A stretch of 27,443 nt of DNA from Chara braunii (GCA_003427395.1 BFEA01000073.1:2879680-2907122), one strand, 5' to 3'; positions 8,975-17,519 are shown, numbered from the stretch's first letter. Numbers and translations are program-made. Notes: generated from the letters alone by a model not told the origin.

Positions 8975-11044
8975 GAAGCTCTAAAACAAACTATTGGATT
9001 TTTCTCCTACGTCTCGGAGGCCAAAATAAATTGGCACAAAACAGTTTTGATGATTCCTTCGCACTGCCTTCCACCACACCACTGGGGAATTCCAATCAAA
9101 GCTGCTGAAGACGTTCAAAGACTGCTTGGGTACCATGTCAACTTTCAGGGTGACATTGGTCAGACCTCTCTGCATATAGTTGAACGAATCAACTCAGTAT
9201 TATCTTCGTGGGCCAAGGCCAAAGGAGCAGGGCTATATGGCCGAGTGCTCACTGTTAATAATGCTGTGTTTGCTAAAATTTGGTATGAGCACTCAATTAC
9301 AGCCCTGCCCTCATCAGTTTACAGTCATATCAAGCGTGCTGCAGCTAATTATATATGGAAGGAAAGAATTAATGAGTCAGCCTTTATTTCTAAAGTCGCT
9401 TGGAACAAAATCATTCAGAAAAAACATAATGGTGGTTTGGGAGTGTTGGATCCACATTTGCAGATTACTGCTCTTTTGACTAAATGGGTGCCTAGATTCA
9501 TTTTTGCGGATGATTCAGCAACTTGGAAAGCCCTTGCCAAATGTCTGTTGTCATTTGATTTAGATTTGCAGATTGAACCTGACATTGTTTATCTAGCTCT
9601 TTTTTTGCCGGAATACTGCCGCAAATCGGCTCTCTCCCCGATTTGGAAGTCTATACTGGCAGCCTGGAAGCAAATTATCCCACAGCGACTTGCTCCAATA
9701 TTGCAGCGGGACCGCTTACTGTCTCAACCAATTTTTGGTAATCCCTGTATTTTGACTCCAAATGGCCAACCTCTTCCTGTGCTTGGCACTGGCACTGGCT
9801 CTTTTGGTAGGAGTTGGATGTGTCGTGGTGTAGTCACCTTAGCCAATCTTTGGGATTTCACTTCTAATACTTGGAAGCAAGAGTTGCAAACTCGAGATTC
9901 ATTGGCTGGCCTTCGAAATTGGCGTCAGAATCTTCACACTGTGCTCAATGCCATACCAGCAGAATGGACATATATCATCTCTCAGCAGCGATATTTGCCA
10001 GGTTCCTGGTTTTGTGAGACAGATACACAGCCTCCTCACAAGTTGTGGCGATTGGAACATCAAATAACAGATGAAGAGTGGGAGATGACTGCCTGGACAG
10101 CGACAGATGGACATGCTGGTTTAGGGACTGAACTCACCAGATCTACTTTGACTTCTATTGTTTCTACTCTCCTTCATTTGTCGCCAGTCTGTGTTTTNGA
10201 GCAATNGAAAGGACTCAATATCTCTTATCTTCCCTACAGAATATCTACTGCTTCCTGCGATCTTCGACTTGACCCACGGGATTGGTCTTGGGAAGANCCC
10301 AGAAAACCCGGTTGCTCTGTTGCTCTCACACAGCACTCAGTCAGGCATGCATATCTTCTGCTTTTACCTGAGGTAGATATAGATTGGAGTATTGTCACCA
10401 AATGGAGAAGGCTTGGNTATACCATTCAACCGCACTGCCTACCGNTTTTTTGNNGACTTCTACCGTCTTTACGAGTGGCAAAACATGCAGGTCTGTTATG
10501 GCAGATTCTGCATAATGCGGTACCTACTGCTGCTTTTCTTTTCCGCCGAAGACGCCAAGGTTNGCCCTTCTGTACAGCCTGTTCGATCTCCCACTTGGTT
10601 GAAGACCAACATCATCTTTGGATTACTTGCAAAAATGCTAGATCTGTTTGGGCACACCTCGTACATCAATCCCCTCTGCCCCTTGAATGGGGCGACTTGT
10701 GGACGGTAGACTCAATTCTCTTTGGAATTGTTTCTCTTCATCTCTCCAAACCCCGAGCTTATGTTTATGAATCATTCAGAGCAACTGTTCTATGGCAATT
10801 ATGGCGACAACAGAATGAAGTGGTCCTATCTCATGACACTCCGGCTCCCCAACAGGTGATTTTTCGTATTAAAAAGGACTTGAGACATATCATCTACCTT
10901 GATTGGTTTCTGAGAATTGCAAAATCCTCAAACTTGAGAGCTGGGGTTCAATGGTTTCGTCAACATTGGGATTCTTGCCCTTCCCTTGTCACCATTGATG
11001 CTTGCTCAGGCGACTTTAGTTTTGGCCCTTTTTTGCAGTCTTAG
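8975..11044 (+). pseudogene. LINE ORF2 C-terminal part: RT thumb and zf-RVT
   Basis: About 690 codons stay open with no stop or frameshift, though eight ambiguous bases fall between 10198 and 10563. The start reads FFSYVSEAKINWHKTVLM, the end of the RT palm/thumb (S-x-K-I-N-x-x-K-T). Next comes the connection region (SSWAKAKGAGLYGRVLTVNN ... NGGLGVLDP ... ALLTKWV). Near the C-terminus are PFCTACSISHLVEDQHHLW and TCKNARSVW, a CxxC...H...C zinc-binding module of the zf-RVT type. Endonuclease and catalytic RT (YxDD) lie upstream of the truncation and are absent. In full elements ORF2 nicks the target and copies the RNA there. The long open frame suggests a young insertion. Confidence 0.9.
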
Positions 11045-11280
11045 AAATAGTGTCCATTGATGCCAGGTTCTAGAATTGATTAGTATGTATTTTTTAGCTG
11101 TGTCTTTGGATTAATACAGGGGAGGGGCTCCACCTCACAGAGTAGGATTGGAGACCTTGCTGCCCCTGAATATGGCTCCTTGCTGATTTGTTTTCTCCTG
11201 CCTTGGGCACTGGGCCCTTAATTAAAAGCAGCAAACATCATAAAAAAAAAAAATTAAAAAAAAATTAAAAATTAAAAAAA
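8975..11280 (+). mobile_element. 5'-truncated LINE (non-LTR retrotransposon), copy 1
   Basis: Homology to LINE ORF2 begins right after a poly(A) run (8960-8974) and runs to a TAG at 11042. A 3' UTR and an A-rich tail (11241-11280, A runs split by TT) follow. Truncation at the 5' end is usual for LINE insertions. The 3' UTR block 11115-11226 is shared with copy 2 at 14397-14496, including GGGGAGGGGCTCCACCTCAC and CTTGGGCACTGGGCCCT, and may be the sequence the RT recognises. No clear target duplication was found. Confidence 0.9.
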
Positions 11281-11333
11281 GTAAGAAACAACAGCGGACG
11301 CGGCATGTTTTGAGTTCCTACAGGCACGAAATA

Positions 11334-11499
11334 CAGGCCTTCGGCAACTGTGTCAGGGCCTGAGTTCGAAAAGGCGTCCGTAACTCAGGCCGGCAGTGGT
11401 GTCAGGGCGGAGGTTTCATCAAGGCGGTTGTGACTTTTTTTTTTTTTTTTTTTTTGGTTTTTTTTTTTTTTGCACACCCCCCCCGCCCCCCCACCCCCA

Positions 11500-11532
<33 letters not shown>

Positions 11533-11688
11533 CCCTTGCCGCCGCGGCCTGGGGGGGGGCGACCGACCAAAAAAAAAAAAAAAAAAAAGACACAACCGCC
11601 TTAATGAAACCTCCGCCCTGGCACCACCGCCGGCCTGAGTTACGAACGCCTTTTCGAATTCAGGCCCTGACACAGACGCCGATGCCTG
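11334..11688. repeat. Foldback: 100-bp inverted repeat around homopolymers
   Basis: The left arm 11334-11434 and right arm 11589-11688 are reverse complements with only about 9-10 differences. The shared text includes GTGTCAGGGCCTGA, TTCGAAAAGGCGT, GTAACTCAGGCCGGC and AGGGCGGAGGTTTCAT. The 154-bp centre is T runs, C runs, A runs and a GC-rich patch, so the pairing extends into T/A. It could be a foldback/MITE-type element or an inverted insertion at a poly(A) site. ORFs here are artefacts. Confidence 0.85.
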
Positions 11689-11794
11689 TTTTTTCTGCCC
11701 ACTACAAACTCCCATGTGACATAACGGTACTTCCCCCAAAAAGTAAACATCACTTTGGCCCTGCTTTTGGTTTCGTATATTCCTTGTTGTGCCA

Positions 11795-11864
11795 GTGTGA
11801 GTATGCCCTCAAGGAGGGCGTTTGAGTAGATCAGGGGATACGCCCTGCCTCCATGGCAGGGGAT
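11795..11864 (+). repeat. Small two-hairpin dispersed repeat, copy 1
   Basis: GTGTGAGTATGCCCTCAAGG starts a 70-bp unit with hairpin GCCCTC/GAGGGC and then hairpin CCCTGCC (11843-11849)/GGCAGGG (11855-11861). A related copy on the minus strand at 12970-13034 keeps both hairpins with compensatory changes. A third, shorter one is at 16422-16451. The TIR element at 11865 abuts it directly. Function unknown. Confidence 0.6.
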
Positions 11865-12393
11865 CTAGGGGCGTCGTTCGACACTCCTCGGGGCATCCTC
11901 GGGCTCCGAGGATGAGTCCTCGGAAAAGTTTAGGTTTTTTGTCGTCTTCGTTCCACTCATCCTCGGAGCGTCGGTTTTAGGACTCATCCTCGGAGCAATG
12001 TCGTTCCACTCATCCTCGGAGCGTCGGTCTTAGGACTCATCCTCGGAGCAATGTCAGAAAAATAAAAGGGAAAAAAAAAGAAAAAAAGTTGTGCTTCAGG
12101 CTTTCAGCCAATAGGGTGCCGCCACGATCAGAATTCTCGGTTGTATCGTCTCTCTACGTGCATGCCCTCTCCTCTCCCTGAAACACGGATCCTCGAGCCC
12201 CAAAGGACCTCGCGAAGGACCTCGCGAGGTCCTTTGGAGCCGAGGATGATTTGGCTGGGAAATCCTCAGAGCCCAAGGATTTGTCCTCGGAGCGTTTTCA
12301 CATTTTCATTTCTGATTTCATCTCCGAGGACAGGTGGAACGACGACGGAATCCTCGGAATCGCGTCGCCGAGGAGTGTCGAACGACGCCCTAG
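11865..12393. mobile_element. Non-autonomous TIR element (MITE-like), 529 bp
   Basis: The ends are CTAGGGGCGTCGTTCGACAC... (11865-11891) and its reverse complement (12368-12393), differing by one G. CTAG at each end may be a 4-bp target duplication or part of the TIR, since it is its own complement. Inside, the motif ACTCATCCTCGGAGC and its inverse recur. There is a perfect hairpin CATCCTCGG/CCGAGGATG at 11894-11914, two tandem 53-bp units (11949-12001, 12002-12054; one difference) and a palindrome built on AGGACCTCGCGAGGTCCT (12215-12232). It has no transposase. The superfamily is not assigned. Confidence 0.75.
11949..12054. repeat. Two 53-bp tandem units inside the MITE
   Basis: Each unit starts CGTTCCACTCATCCTCGGAG and ends CGGAGCAATGT. 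The copies differ only at one T/C in the middle. Recent local duplication within the element is the simplest reading. Confidence 0.9.
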
Positions 12394-12969
12394 AACAAAC
12401 TGAAAAAAAAAAAAGAGAAAAACAACGAAGAGAATCTAACTGTTATAGATGTGAGATACATTCAGGAAAGCAGCTGTGTGACCACTGCATCTAGACCACC
12501 TTCCCTGACTTCATGAAAGAAAAATAATTTCCTTTTTTTTTTTCTTTCTTTTCGTATTGTTGTTGCGACCGGCCCTTGTACCAACGACCTCCATCCGACA
12601 CGGTGTGTAAGCGGCCGTGGAGAAAATTAGCTGGGCAAGGTACTGGTGGTTTAAGCCACCAGTACACCCGCACCTTAAATCCCGAACCTACCTGCCCACT
12701 GCGCACCTCTATTTTCCAAGCCTTCTGCGTGAGGGTACCTGCAGCGGGAATTTCGGAAGGGGCACGGTTGCCGACGGTCTACCTGAAGGGGGAAAAAAAG
12801 AAAAAAAAAAGAAAGGAACAAACAAACCAGAGATCAATGATGTCGTGGAAGGACGTCATGGAGGGCATACTCAAGTGATCACTTTCCAGAATGCATCTGA
12901 CCACTATTATGGGGAGAGGGAAACGTTGCTGTTTTTGCTTTTTTTCTCCTGTTGTTCTTTTCTTCCTTT
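12394..12969. other. Non-coding spacer with one strong hairpin
   Basis: A/G-rich and T-rich patches with no supported gene. TACTGGTGG-TTTAAG-CCACCAGTA (12642-12665) is a perfect 9-bp hairpin. Confidence 0.4.
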
Positions 12970-13034
12970 CGCTGCCAGCAAGGCAGCGCATATACCTTGT
13001 GCTCAAAACGCCCTCGCTGAGAGCATACTCACAC
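12970..13034 (-). repeat. Small two-hairpin dispersed repeat, copy 2
   Basis: On the minus strand this begins GTGTGAGTATGCTCTCAGCG and matches 26 of 30 bases of the 11795 copy. It then aligns through GGTATATGCGCTGCC to a hairpin CGCTGCC (12970-12976 as plus)/GGCAGCG (12982-12988). Relative to copy 1 the hairpin changed C to G on one arm and G to C on the other, keeping the pair. LINE copy 2 begins a few bases after its end. Confidence 0.6.
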
Positions 13035-13040
13035 TAGCGC

Positions 13041-14538
13041 CGTTGGTTCCGAGAAGATATGGAAGACTCTCCTTACACTCTGTGGTGTCTGGAAACACAA
13101 TTAACTGACGACGAATGGGAGATGACTAGTTGGACGGCGAAGGATGGTGCAATGGGATTGGGAACAGCCCTCATTAGATCCTCCTCAGCCTCAACAGCCT
13201 CCCATCTCCAACATGACCGCAGTCTGTGTGTTGGAACAGAAACAAGCGCACACTGTCACTTACCTCCCCTACAGACTTCAAACAGCCTCCAAGGACTTAA
13301 TGCTTGACCCCAGAGATTGGTATTTGGTGGATCCGCGAAACAGTGCTATAACACTAACACAGCATTCTGTCAGACTGACATATTTGATGCTCTTACCGGA
13401 AGTGGATGTCGATTGGGGCATTGTTAAAAGATGGCGAACACTTGGATATACTCTGCAGACTGATAGGCTAACGTTTTTTTGGCAACTGCTCCCTTCTTTG
13501 CGGGTAGCCAAACATGCTGGCCTGCTCTGGCAAACCCTGCACAATGCCATTCCTACTGCTGCAGTTCTGTATCGCCGCCGAAAACAGGGTTCGCCTTTCT
13601 GTAAAGCATGTTCAATCCCACACATTGTGGAAGATCAACATCATATATGGACCTCATGCATAAATGCCGGAGATGTTTGGGCACTTTTTAATGAGCACTC
13701 CCCATTGCCTTTGCAATGGGGAGATATGTGGTCAACTGCATCTATCTTACTAGGCACAGTGGTACTGAGGCTTTCTAAGCCCCGGGCGTATGTATATGAA
13801 ACACTCAGAGTCACGGTGCTCTGGCACTTACGGAGGCAGAGAAATGGAGTGATACTATCCAACGAAACGCCCTCGACGCAGCAAGTACTGTACATAATCA
13901 AAAAGGATTTACGCCATATCATCTACCTAGACTGGAAACAGCGACTTGGAAAGCCCATGAGTCTGAGAGCTGGGGTGTCATGGTTTCAGAAGCATTGGGC
14001 GGCTTGCCCTTCTTTGGCCACAATTGACACGTGCACTGGAGACTTCCGGTTTGGACCTTTTCTAAGGACATCATCATAATGGGATCAACTCACAGGGGCC
14101 TCAGCAGTGGATCTCCATTCAAGTTTTTTCTTGATATGATTTGCCAGCCTTCTATTCTTTCAGGAACCTTTTCTGCAGTAACTTCTGTTACGCAGACATT
14201 CTCCTAGCTTGTAATGGTAAAGTCGTAGACAATAGTTGTAGATATCGCCATGTTGGCAGTTTCCTCCTTGTTTTACAATTCCGGTATTGTAGGTATTGCT
14301 AATTAGTAGGCATTACTTTAGTTTTTTAATTAATTGTAGTTATTTTTGAAAGCTTGTAATTTTTTTACTGAACTCCTGCCTTTGGCTACAGGGGAGGGGC
14401 TCCACCTCACAGAGAAGGATTGGAGAACCTTGCGACCCCTGAATCTGAAACTCTTTTCATATGTTGTATGTTGCCTTGGGCACTGGGCCCTAATAAAAAA
14501 GTAAGAGATTTAAAATTAAAAAAAAATCAATAAAATAT

Positions 14539-14580
<42 letters not shown>
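13041..14580 (+). mobile_element. 5'-truncated LINE, copy 2
   Basis: A second, shorter member of the family at 8975. It starts within the ORF2 C-terminal region, carries a 3' UTR with the shared block (14397-14496) and ends in GCCCTAATAAAAAAGTAAG and a long A tail (14541-14580). The two copies differ at roughly 40% of amino acids, so they are different lineages of one family, not a recent duplication. Confidence 0.9.
13044..14079 (+). pseudogene. LINE ORF2 C-terminal fragment with zf-RVT
   Basis: It begins WFREDMEDSPYTLW, aligning with WFCETDTQPPHKLW of copy 1. A single frameshift between about 13180 and 13230 moves it to the frame that ends at TAA 14077. Conserved blocks are LTQHSVR, LPEVDVDWGIV, LLPSLRVAKHAGLLWQ, the zinc module PFCKACSIPHIVEDQHHIW, KPRAYVYE and KKDLRHIIYLDW. 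These blocks conserved in both copies mark the family's C-terminal domain. No catalytic RT or endonuclease residues are included. Confidence 0.9.
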
Positions 14581-14581
<1 letters not shown>

Positions 14582-14582
<1 letters not shown>

Positions 14583-14736
14583 CAGACAACACACCAGCAC
14601 ATAAGGCAGGGAAACGACAACAACCAATGGACAAGGCAAGTACCAAAACCAAGAAAACTGAAAAAAATAAAAACTGAGAGTCATCCAGAGCGAGAGGGAA
14701 AAAAACGATGCTCGAGAACCCTTCCCTTAAAAATAA

Positions 14737-14768
<32 letters not shown>

Positions 14769-14784
14769 AAAAAAAAAAAAAGAA
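14582..14784. other. A-rich spacer between LINE tail and Penelope-like fragment
   Basis: About 130 bp of A/C-rich sequence, then two A runs (14731-14754, 14757-14781). No gene. The A runs directly abut the start of the RT-like homology at 14785. Confidence 0.5.
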
Positions 14785-15274
14785 TCCAACTACTTTCACG
14801 GCCAAGAAGGATTGCAGCAATTCTGCTAGGAGAGGGCAATGGCTGATACAGCAATTCAGCAGCAGTTACGATGAGCAGTTGACTTCGGAAAAAACCAACG
14901 ATGAGCAATGCTGGGAATTCCTTGGATGCATTATTAGGATTTTGGCGGGCGTCAAGGGACTTGCCTGTTTTCCGACTCATAAGAACCAAATCAATTGGAA
15001 CAACCCCCGTTTGACTTTTCAGAGTATACAAGATTACAGCTCCTACTCCAGCAAACGGCAGAAAATGGCAGTAATAGGTTCCTTTCTTCATCGGCCGCGA
15101 GTCTTCTCTTCTATTCGTGGCACCGAAATTCACTCTCTATTTACCCTCAAGGTCGAGCTCTGGCGGAGAGGATACCCTGATGCATTTTTCGATAATGCAT
15201 TGATAAGCTTTTCTAGGAAATTTACTGGGTTGTGGGGCGAATGGTTACCTGTTCAGACCGGCTGGGATAACTGA
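14785..15274 (+). pseudogene. Penelope-like RT C-terminal (thumb) fragment
   Basis: The frame ending at TGA 15272 reads FPTHKNQINWNN, then RQKMAVIGSFLHRPRVFSS, then ELWRRGYPDAFFDNAL. This pattern (a K-x-x-x-I-G-x-x-x-R block, S-S, then a long E-x-x-L and N/R-G-Y-P-x-x-F/I) is what Penelope-like RTs show after the catalytic palm. The palm with YxDD is absent, so the fragment is 5'-truncated. Its neighbours (GIY-YIG nuclease, hammerheads) fit this family. A more distant RT source is possible. Confidence 0.5.
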
Positions 15275-15908
15275 TTCGGAAGGTTCTTCTTCTTCTTCTT
15301 TCTTCTCTCCTTTTATCCTTTCTATTATTTCTGTTTTCTATTGATATGGTGTTTTTATGAAGTCAAGAGAGCTGGTTGAGGACGTATGGTATACTAGGGG
15401 AACCTTTACTCTTCACGACTTTTTTAGGATAGATCAACCGTAACTCAGGTCTCGAACCTTGGATCCATCAATTGAGGATACCTAAATGAATTAGGACGGA
15501 GAATGCTTGAATGTTTTTGGACCTGTTTTGGGATAAGTGAAGAAGCGGCGGTATGACAGCCTTTTTCGCAGTCCGGGCCTTGAACCCTGGACCCGCCCCC
15601 GCAGAACTTTTTTCCCTAGGATCATAGAACGCGTTTTCGAACAGCGAACTATTTTTTGATTGGAGTAACAGTTACTTGAATGAACTTGGATGGTTTTTGA
15701 GGAGATGCGGACGCGGCAGTGGAGCAGTGGAATAGAAGATCTTTTGATAGCTGTTTTAGTTCTTCTAGAAGCCTACCGAAGATGTTCTGGGTCGGATAGC
15801 TGTCTAGTTTCATTCATAGGCTGCAGACGTAGGCAAGACTATTTCCAGCAGTTCTTTCTTAGTTCCTATGTATAAAAAAGAGATAGGCTGTTTTTCCGAC
15901 CAACAACG
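15275..15908 (+). other. Presumed 3' part of the Penelope-like fragment
   Basis: T-rich sequence with no ORF. Two B-box-like words on the minus strand (GGTTCGAGACC near 15449-15460, GGTTCAAGGCC near 15578) lack an A box, so no tRNA is called. Confidence 0.3.
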
Positions 15909-15955
15909 ACCCCTGATGAAGCTGGTCACGGCGGCCAGCCGAAACCGGTAGGGTC
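15909..15955 (+). other. Hammerhead-like motif lacking helix I
   Basis: CTGATGA (15913-15919), a stem GCTGGTC/GGCCAGC with loop ACGGC, then CGAAAC and GGGTC are all present. But the bases after GTC cannot pair with those before CTGATGA, and the outer stem is instead GACCC (15909-15913) with GGGTC (15951-15955). So it is a closed stem-loop carrying the CTGATGA/CGAAAC strands in its internal loop. It lies in the Penelope-like region. Confidence 0.4.
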
Positions 15956-16163
15956 ACCCGCCGTACATTCGTCCTGGATATTTACGATATTTCAACGACG
16001 ACGAATGAAGTCGCGTTCGGTTTAATGTCTATCGTCTTGTCTATCCCTCTCCTCCTTCTTTCTGACTGCTGATTCCCTCTGTGACTCTGTCCCGTCTTGT
16101 GTCATGATGCTCTCTTTCGTGTTGTGTTCATCATTACGATGCTAAGCTAACGAAGTTGATTAT

Positions 16164-16329
16164 TTTTTTTTAAAAGGGCGACGGCCTTGAGATATTATCA
16201 TTGAGCTGACCGGCCCCAGGCAATTCATTAGTACTTGGTTTTACTCATCAAATTCCATCATCTGGATTCGAACACAGGTCTGTATTTCAACAGTTCATGG
16301 GTGTACCCATTGAGCTAGGCCCTTGGGTT
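16164..16329 (-). mobile_element. tRNA-derived SINE with 12-bp target duplication
   Basis: Read on the minus strand, the element starts CAACCCAAGGGCCTAGCTCAATGGG. It has a pol III A box (TAGCTCAATGGG) and a B box (GTTCGAATCC) at tRNA spacing, then an unrelated body, and ends in an A tail (plus-strand T run from 16163). GAAGTTGATTAT flanks it exactly at 16152-16163 and 16330-16341. A second copy with the same head and body motifs lies at 22910. The tRNA of origin is not certain. Such SINEs are mobilised by LINEs, and two LINEs are present here. Confidence 0.9.
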
Positions 16330-16421
16330 GAAGTTGATTATACAACAAAACTTGGTTGGCTTTTTTTTTTTGTTCTTTTTTTTTGTCTGACAGTAGTGCT
16401 CCCCTTGTTCTTCGTTCTGCC

Positions 16422-16451
16422 AAAGTGCCCTCACTGAGGGCAGACTCACAC
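16422..16451 (-). repeat. Small hairpin dispersed repeat, copy 3 (partial)
   Basis: On the minus strand it begins GTGTGAGTCTGCCCTCAGTG and keeps the GCCCTC/GAGGGC hairpin. It matches 25 of 30 bases of the 13005-13034 copy. The second hairpin is not conserved here. An A-rich (minus strand) segment follows. Confidence 0.55.
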
Positions 16452-16812
16452 GGAGTACTCCAAAAAGTGTATCCAACTGCAATCACAGCCAAAGCTTGTT
16501 TTTTTTTTTGGGACAAGGCTGAGGCCGTGTATTGGTGCTTTAAGATTATGGGCCTACTTGCACCACTTGCCATTGGCCAACATTTCGAATGAATATGAAC
16601 ATGAGTGTTACCCAGGTGCCTCAAAAATGTTGGGGGATGGCCGTGTTGCCACACATTCAATGAACACAGGTTCCAGGTTCGTTTTTTGAACGCGTTCAAC
16701 GTGCATTCAATGAACAGCCCCGAACGGGCTTGATGCGTTTGTGCAAAGGCCTTAACGTGTCGGGGGGTGCGGGATTCGGGCGGGGTTGGCGTGTAGGGGG
16801 GCCTGTGGGGAT
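16452..16812. other. Non-coding stretch before the gap
   Basis: No gene seen. TGCATTCAATGAACA-type words repeat near 16651 and 16701, on either side of a short palindrome-like TTGAACGCGTTCAA (16686-16699). Confidence 0.4.
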
Positions 16813-16900
16813 NNNNNNNNNNNNNNNNNNNNNNNNNNNNNNNNNNNNNNNNNNNNNNNNNNNNNNNNNNNNNNNNNNNNNNNNNNNNNNNNNNNNNNNN
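16813..16900. other. Assembly gap (88 N)
   Basis: Unbroken run of 88 Ns. ORFs crossing it are not meaningful. Confidence 1.

Positions 16901-16961
<61 letters not shown>
16901..16961. repeat. (CA)n microsatellite
   Basis: About 30 CA units with one GA interruption at 16929. It abuts the gap on its left and the GT-rich ribozyme-associated repeat on its right, so the gap probably reflects the microsatellite. Confidence 0.97.
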
Positions 16962-16964
<3 letters not shown>

Positions 16965-16979
16965 GAGTTTTATGTTTGT

Positions 16980-17360
16980 CTGCTCCGTGTTGGATGTGTG
17001 GATGGCCTCGTCTGCGCTCCGTCGTTGCCCTGCTGCCTGTCCCGCTTGCTTCACATGTGGTTTCATGCAGGTTGATGTGTTCGCTGTGTGGTCTGTCCGT
17101 GTTGTTGGTGTTGCCCTGCGCTTCGCTGCTCCGCTGCCTTGCTGCCCTTCCGCTGGTTGTGCCGTCCGTGTTTGCTGCTTGCGGGCCTTGTTGGATGGTT
17201 GCCTTGTTGCTGGTGCCCTGTGCTTCACTCCACGGCTGCCGAGCTGCTGGTCCGCTCGGCGCTCGCCTTGTCGTCCCTTGCAGTGTGGTTGCCTTGCTTG
17301 TGTTGTCTTGTGCTTCGCTACACGGTTGTCGTGCTACATGTCCTGTGTGCACTCAATGGT
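16980..17360. repeat. GT-rich ~88-bp tandem repeat, copy 2
   Basis: Starts CTGCTCCGTGTTGGATGTGT, almost identical to 963. It has at least three ~88-bp units containing GTTGCCTTG, CTGTGCTTCACT and CCCTTGCAGTGTGG. As in copy 1, a hammerhead follows after a short gap (about 110 bp here, 45 bp there). Confidence 0.75.
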
Positions 17361-17475
17361 ATCACTTTCGCATCCGGTTAGGGTAGGAGTAGTAGTGTGT
17401 AGAACAGATATTGGATAGTATAGGGGCAAGGCGTGGGAATGGCCTCATGTAGTTTGCCAGCATTGTGTAATCTGG

Positions 17476-17519
17476 CCTCCTGATGAGTCCGCGTGTGGGG
17501 CGGACGAAACGCGTCGAGG
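17476..17519 (+). ncRNA. Hammerhead ribozyme, type I with minimal helix III
   Basis: Core CTGATGA (17480-17486), helix II GTCCGC (17487-17492) with GCGGAC (17500-17505) and a 7-nt loop, GAA (17506-17508), then ACGCGTC. Cleavage follows GTC at C17515. Helix I is CCTC (17476-17479) with GAGG (17516-17519), possibly extended by GG/CC across an internal loop. Helix III is only the self-complementary ACGCGT, as in Penelope-like and animal retrozyme hammerheads that work best as dimers in tandem transcripts. The flanks match the 1505 ribozyme in permuted order. Confidence 0.88.

Noticed and set aside
11385-11825. Poly-K, poly-F and poly-G ORFs around 11.4-11.8 kb
   Set aside because: They translate homopolymer runs in the foldback centre; no protein motif.
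14527-14820. Poly-F minus-strand ORF over LINE and spacer A runs
   Set aside because: Translation of poly(T) only.
15445-15590. Two B-box-like words (GGTTCGAGACC, GGTTCAAGGCC on minus) as tRNA genes
   Set aside because: No A box or cloverleaf at the required distance.
16696-17352. Minus-strand ORF with ARQPxSEAQG-type protein repeats in the GT-rich block
   Set aside because: It crosses the N gap, the sister block at 966-1460 does not keep the same protein repeat, and the openness follows from base skew.
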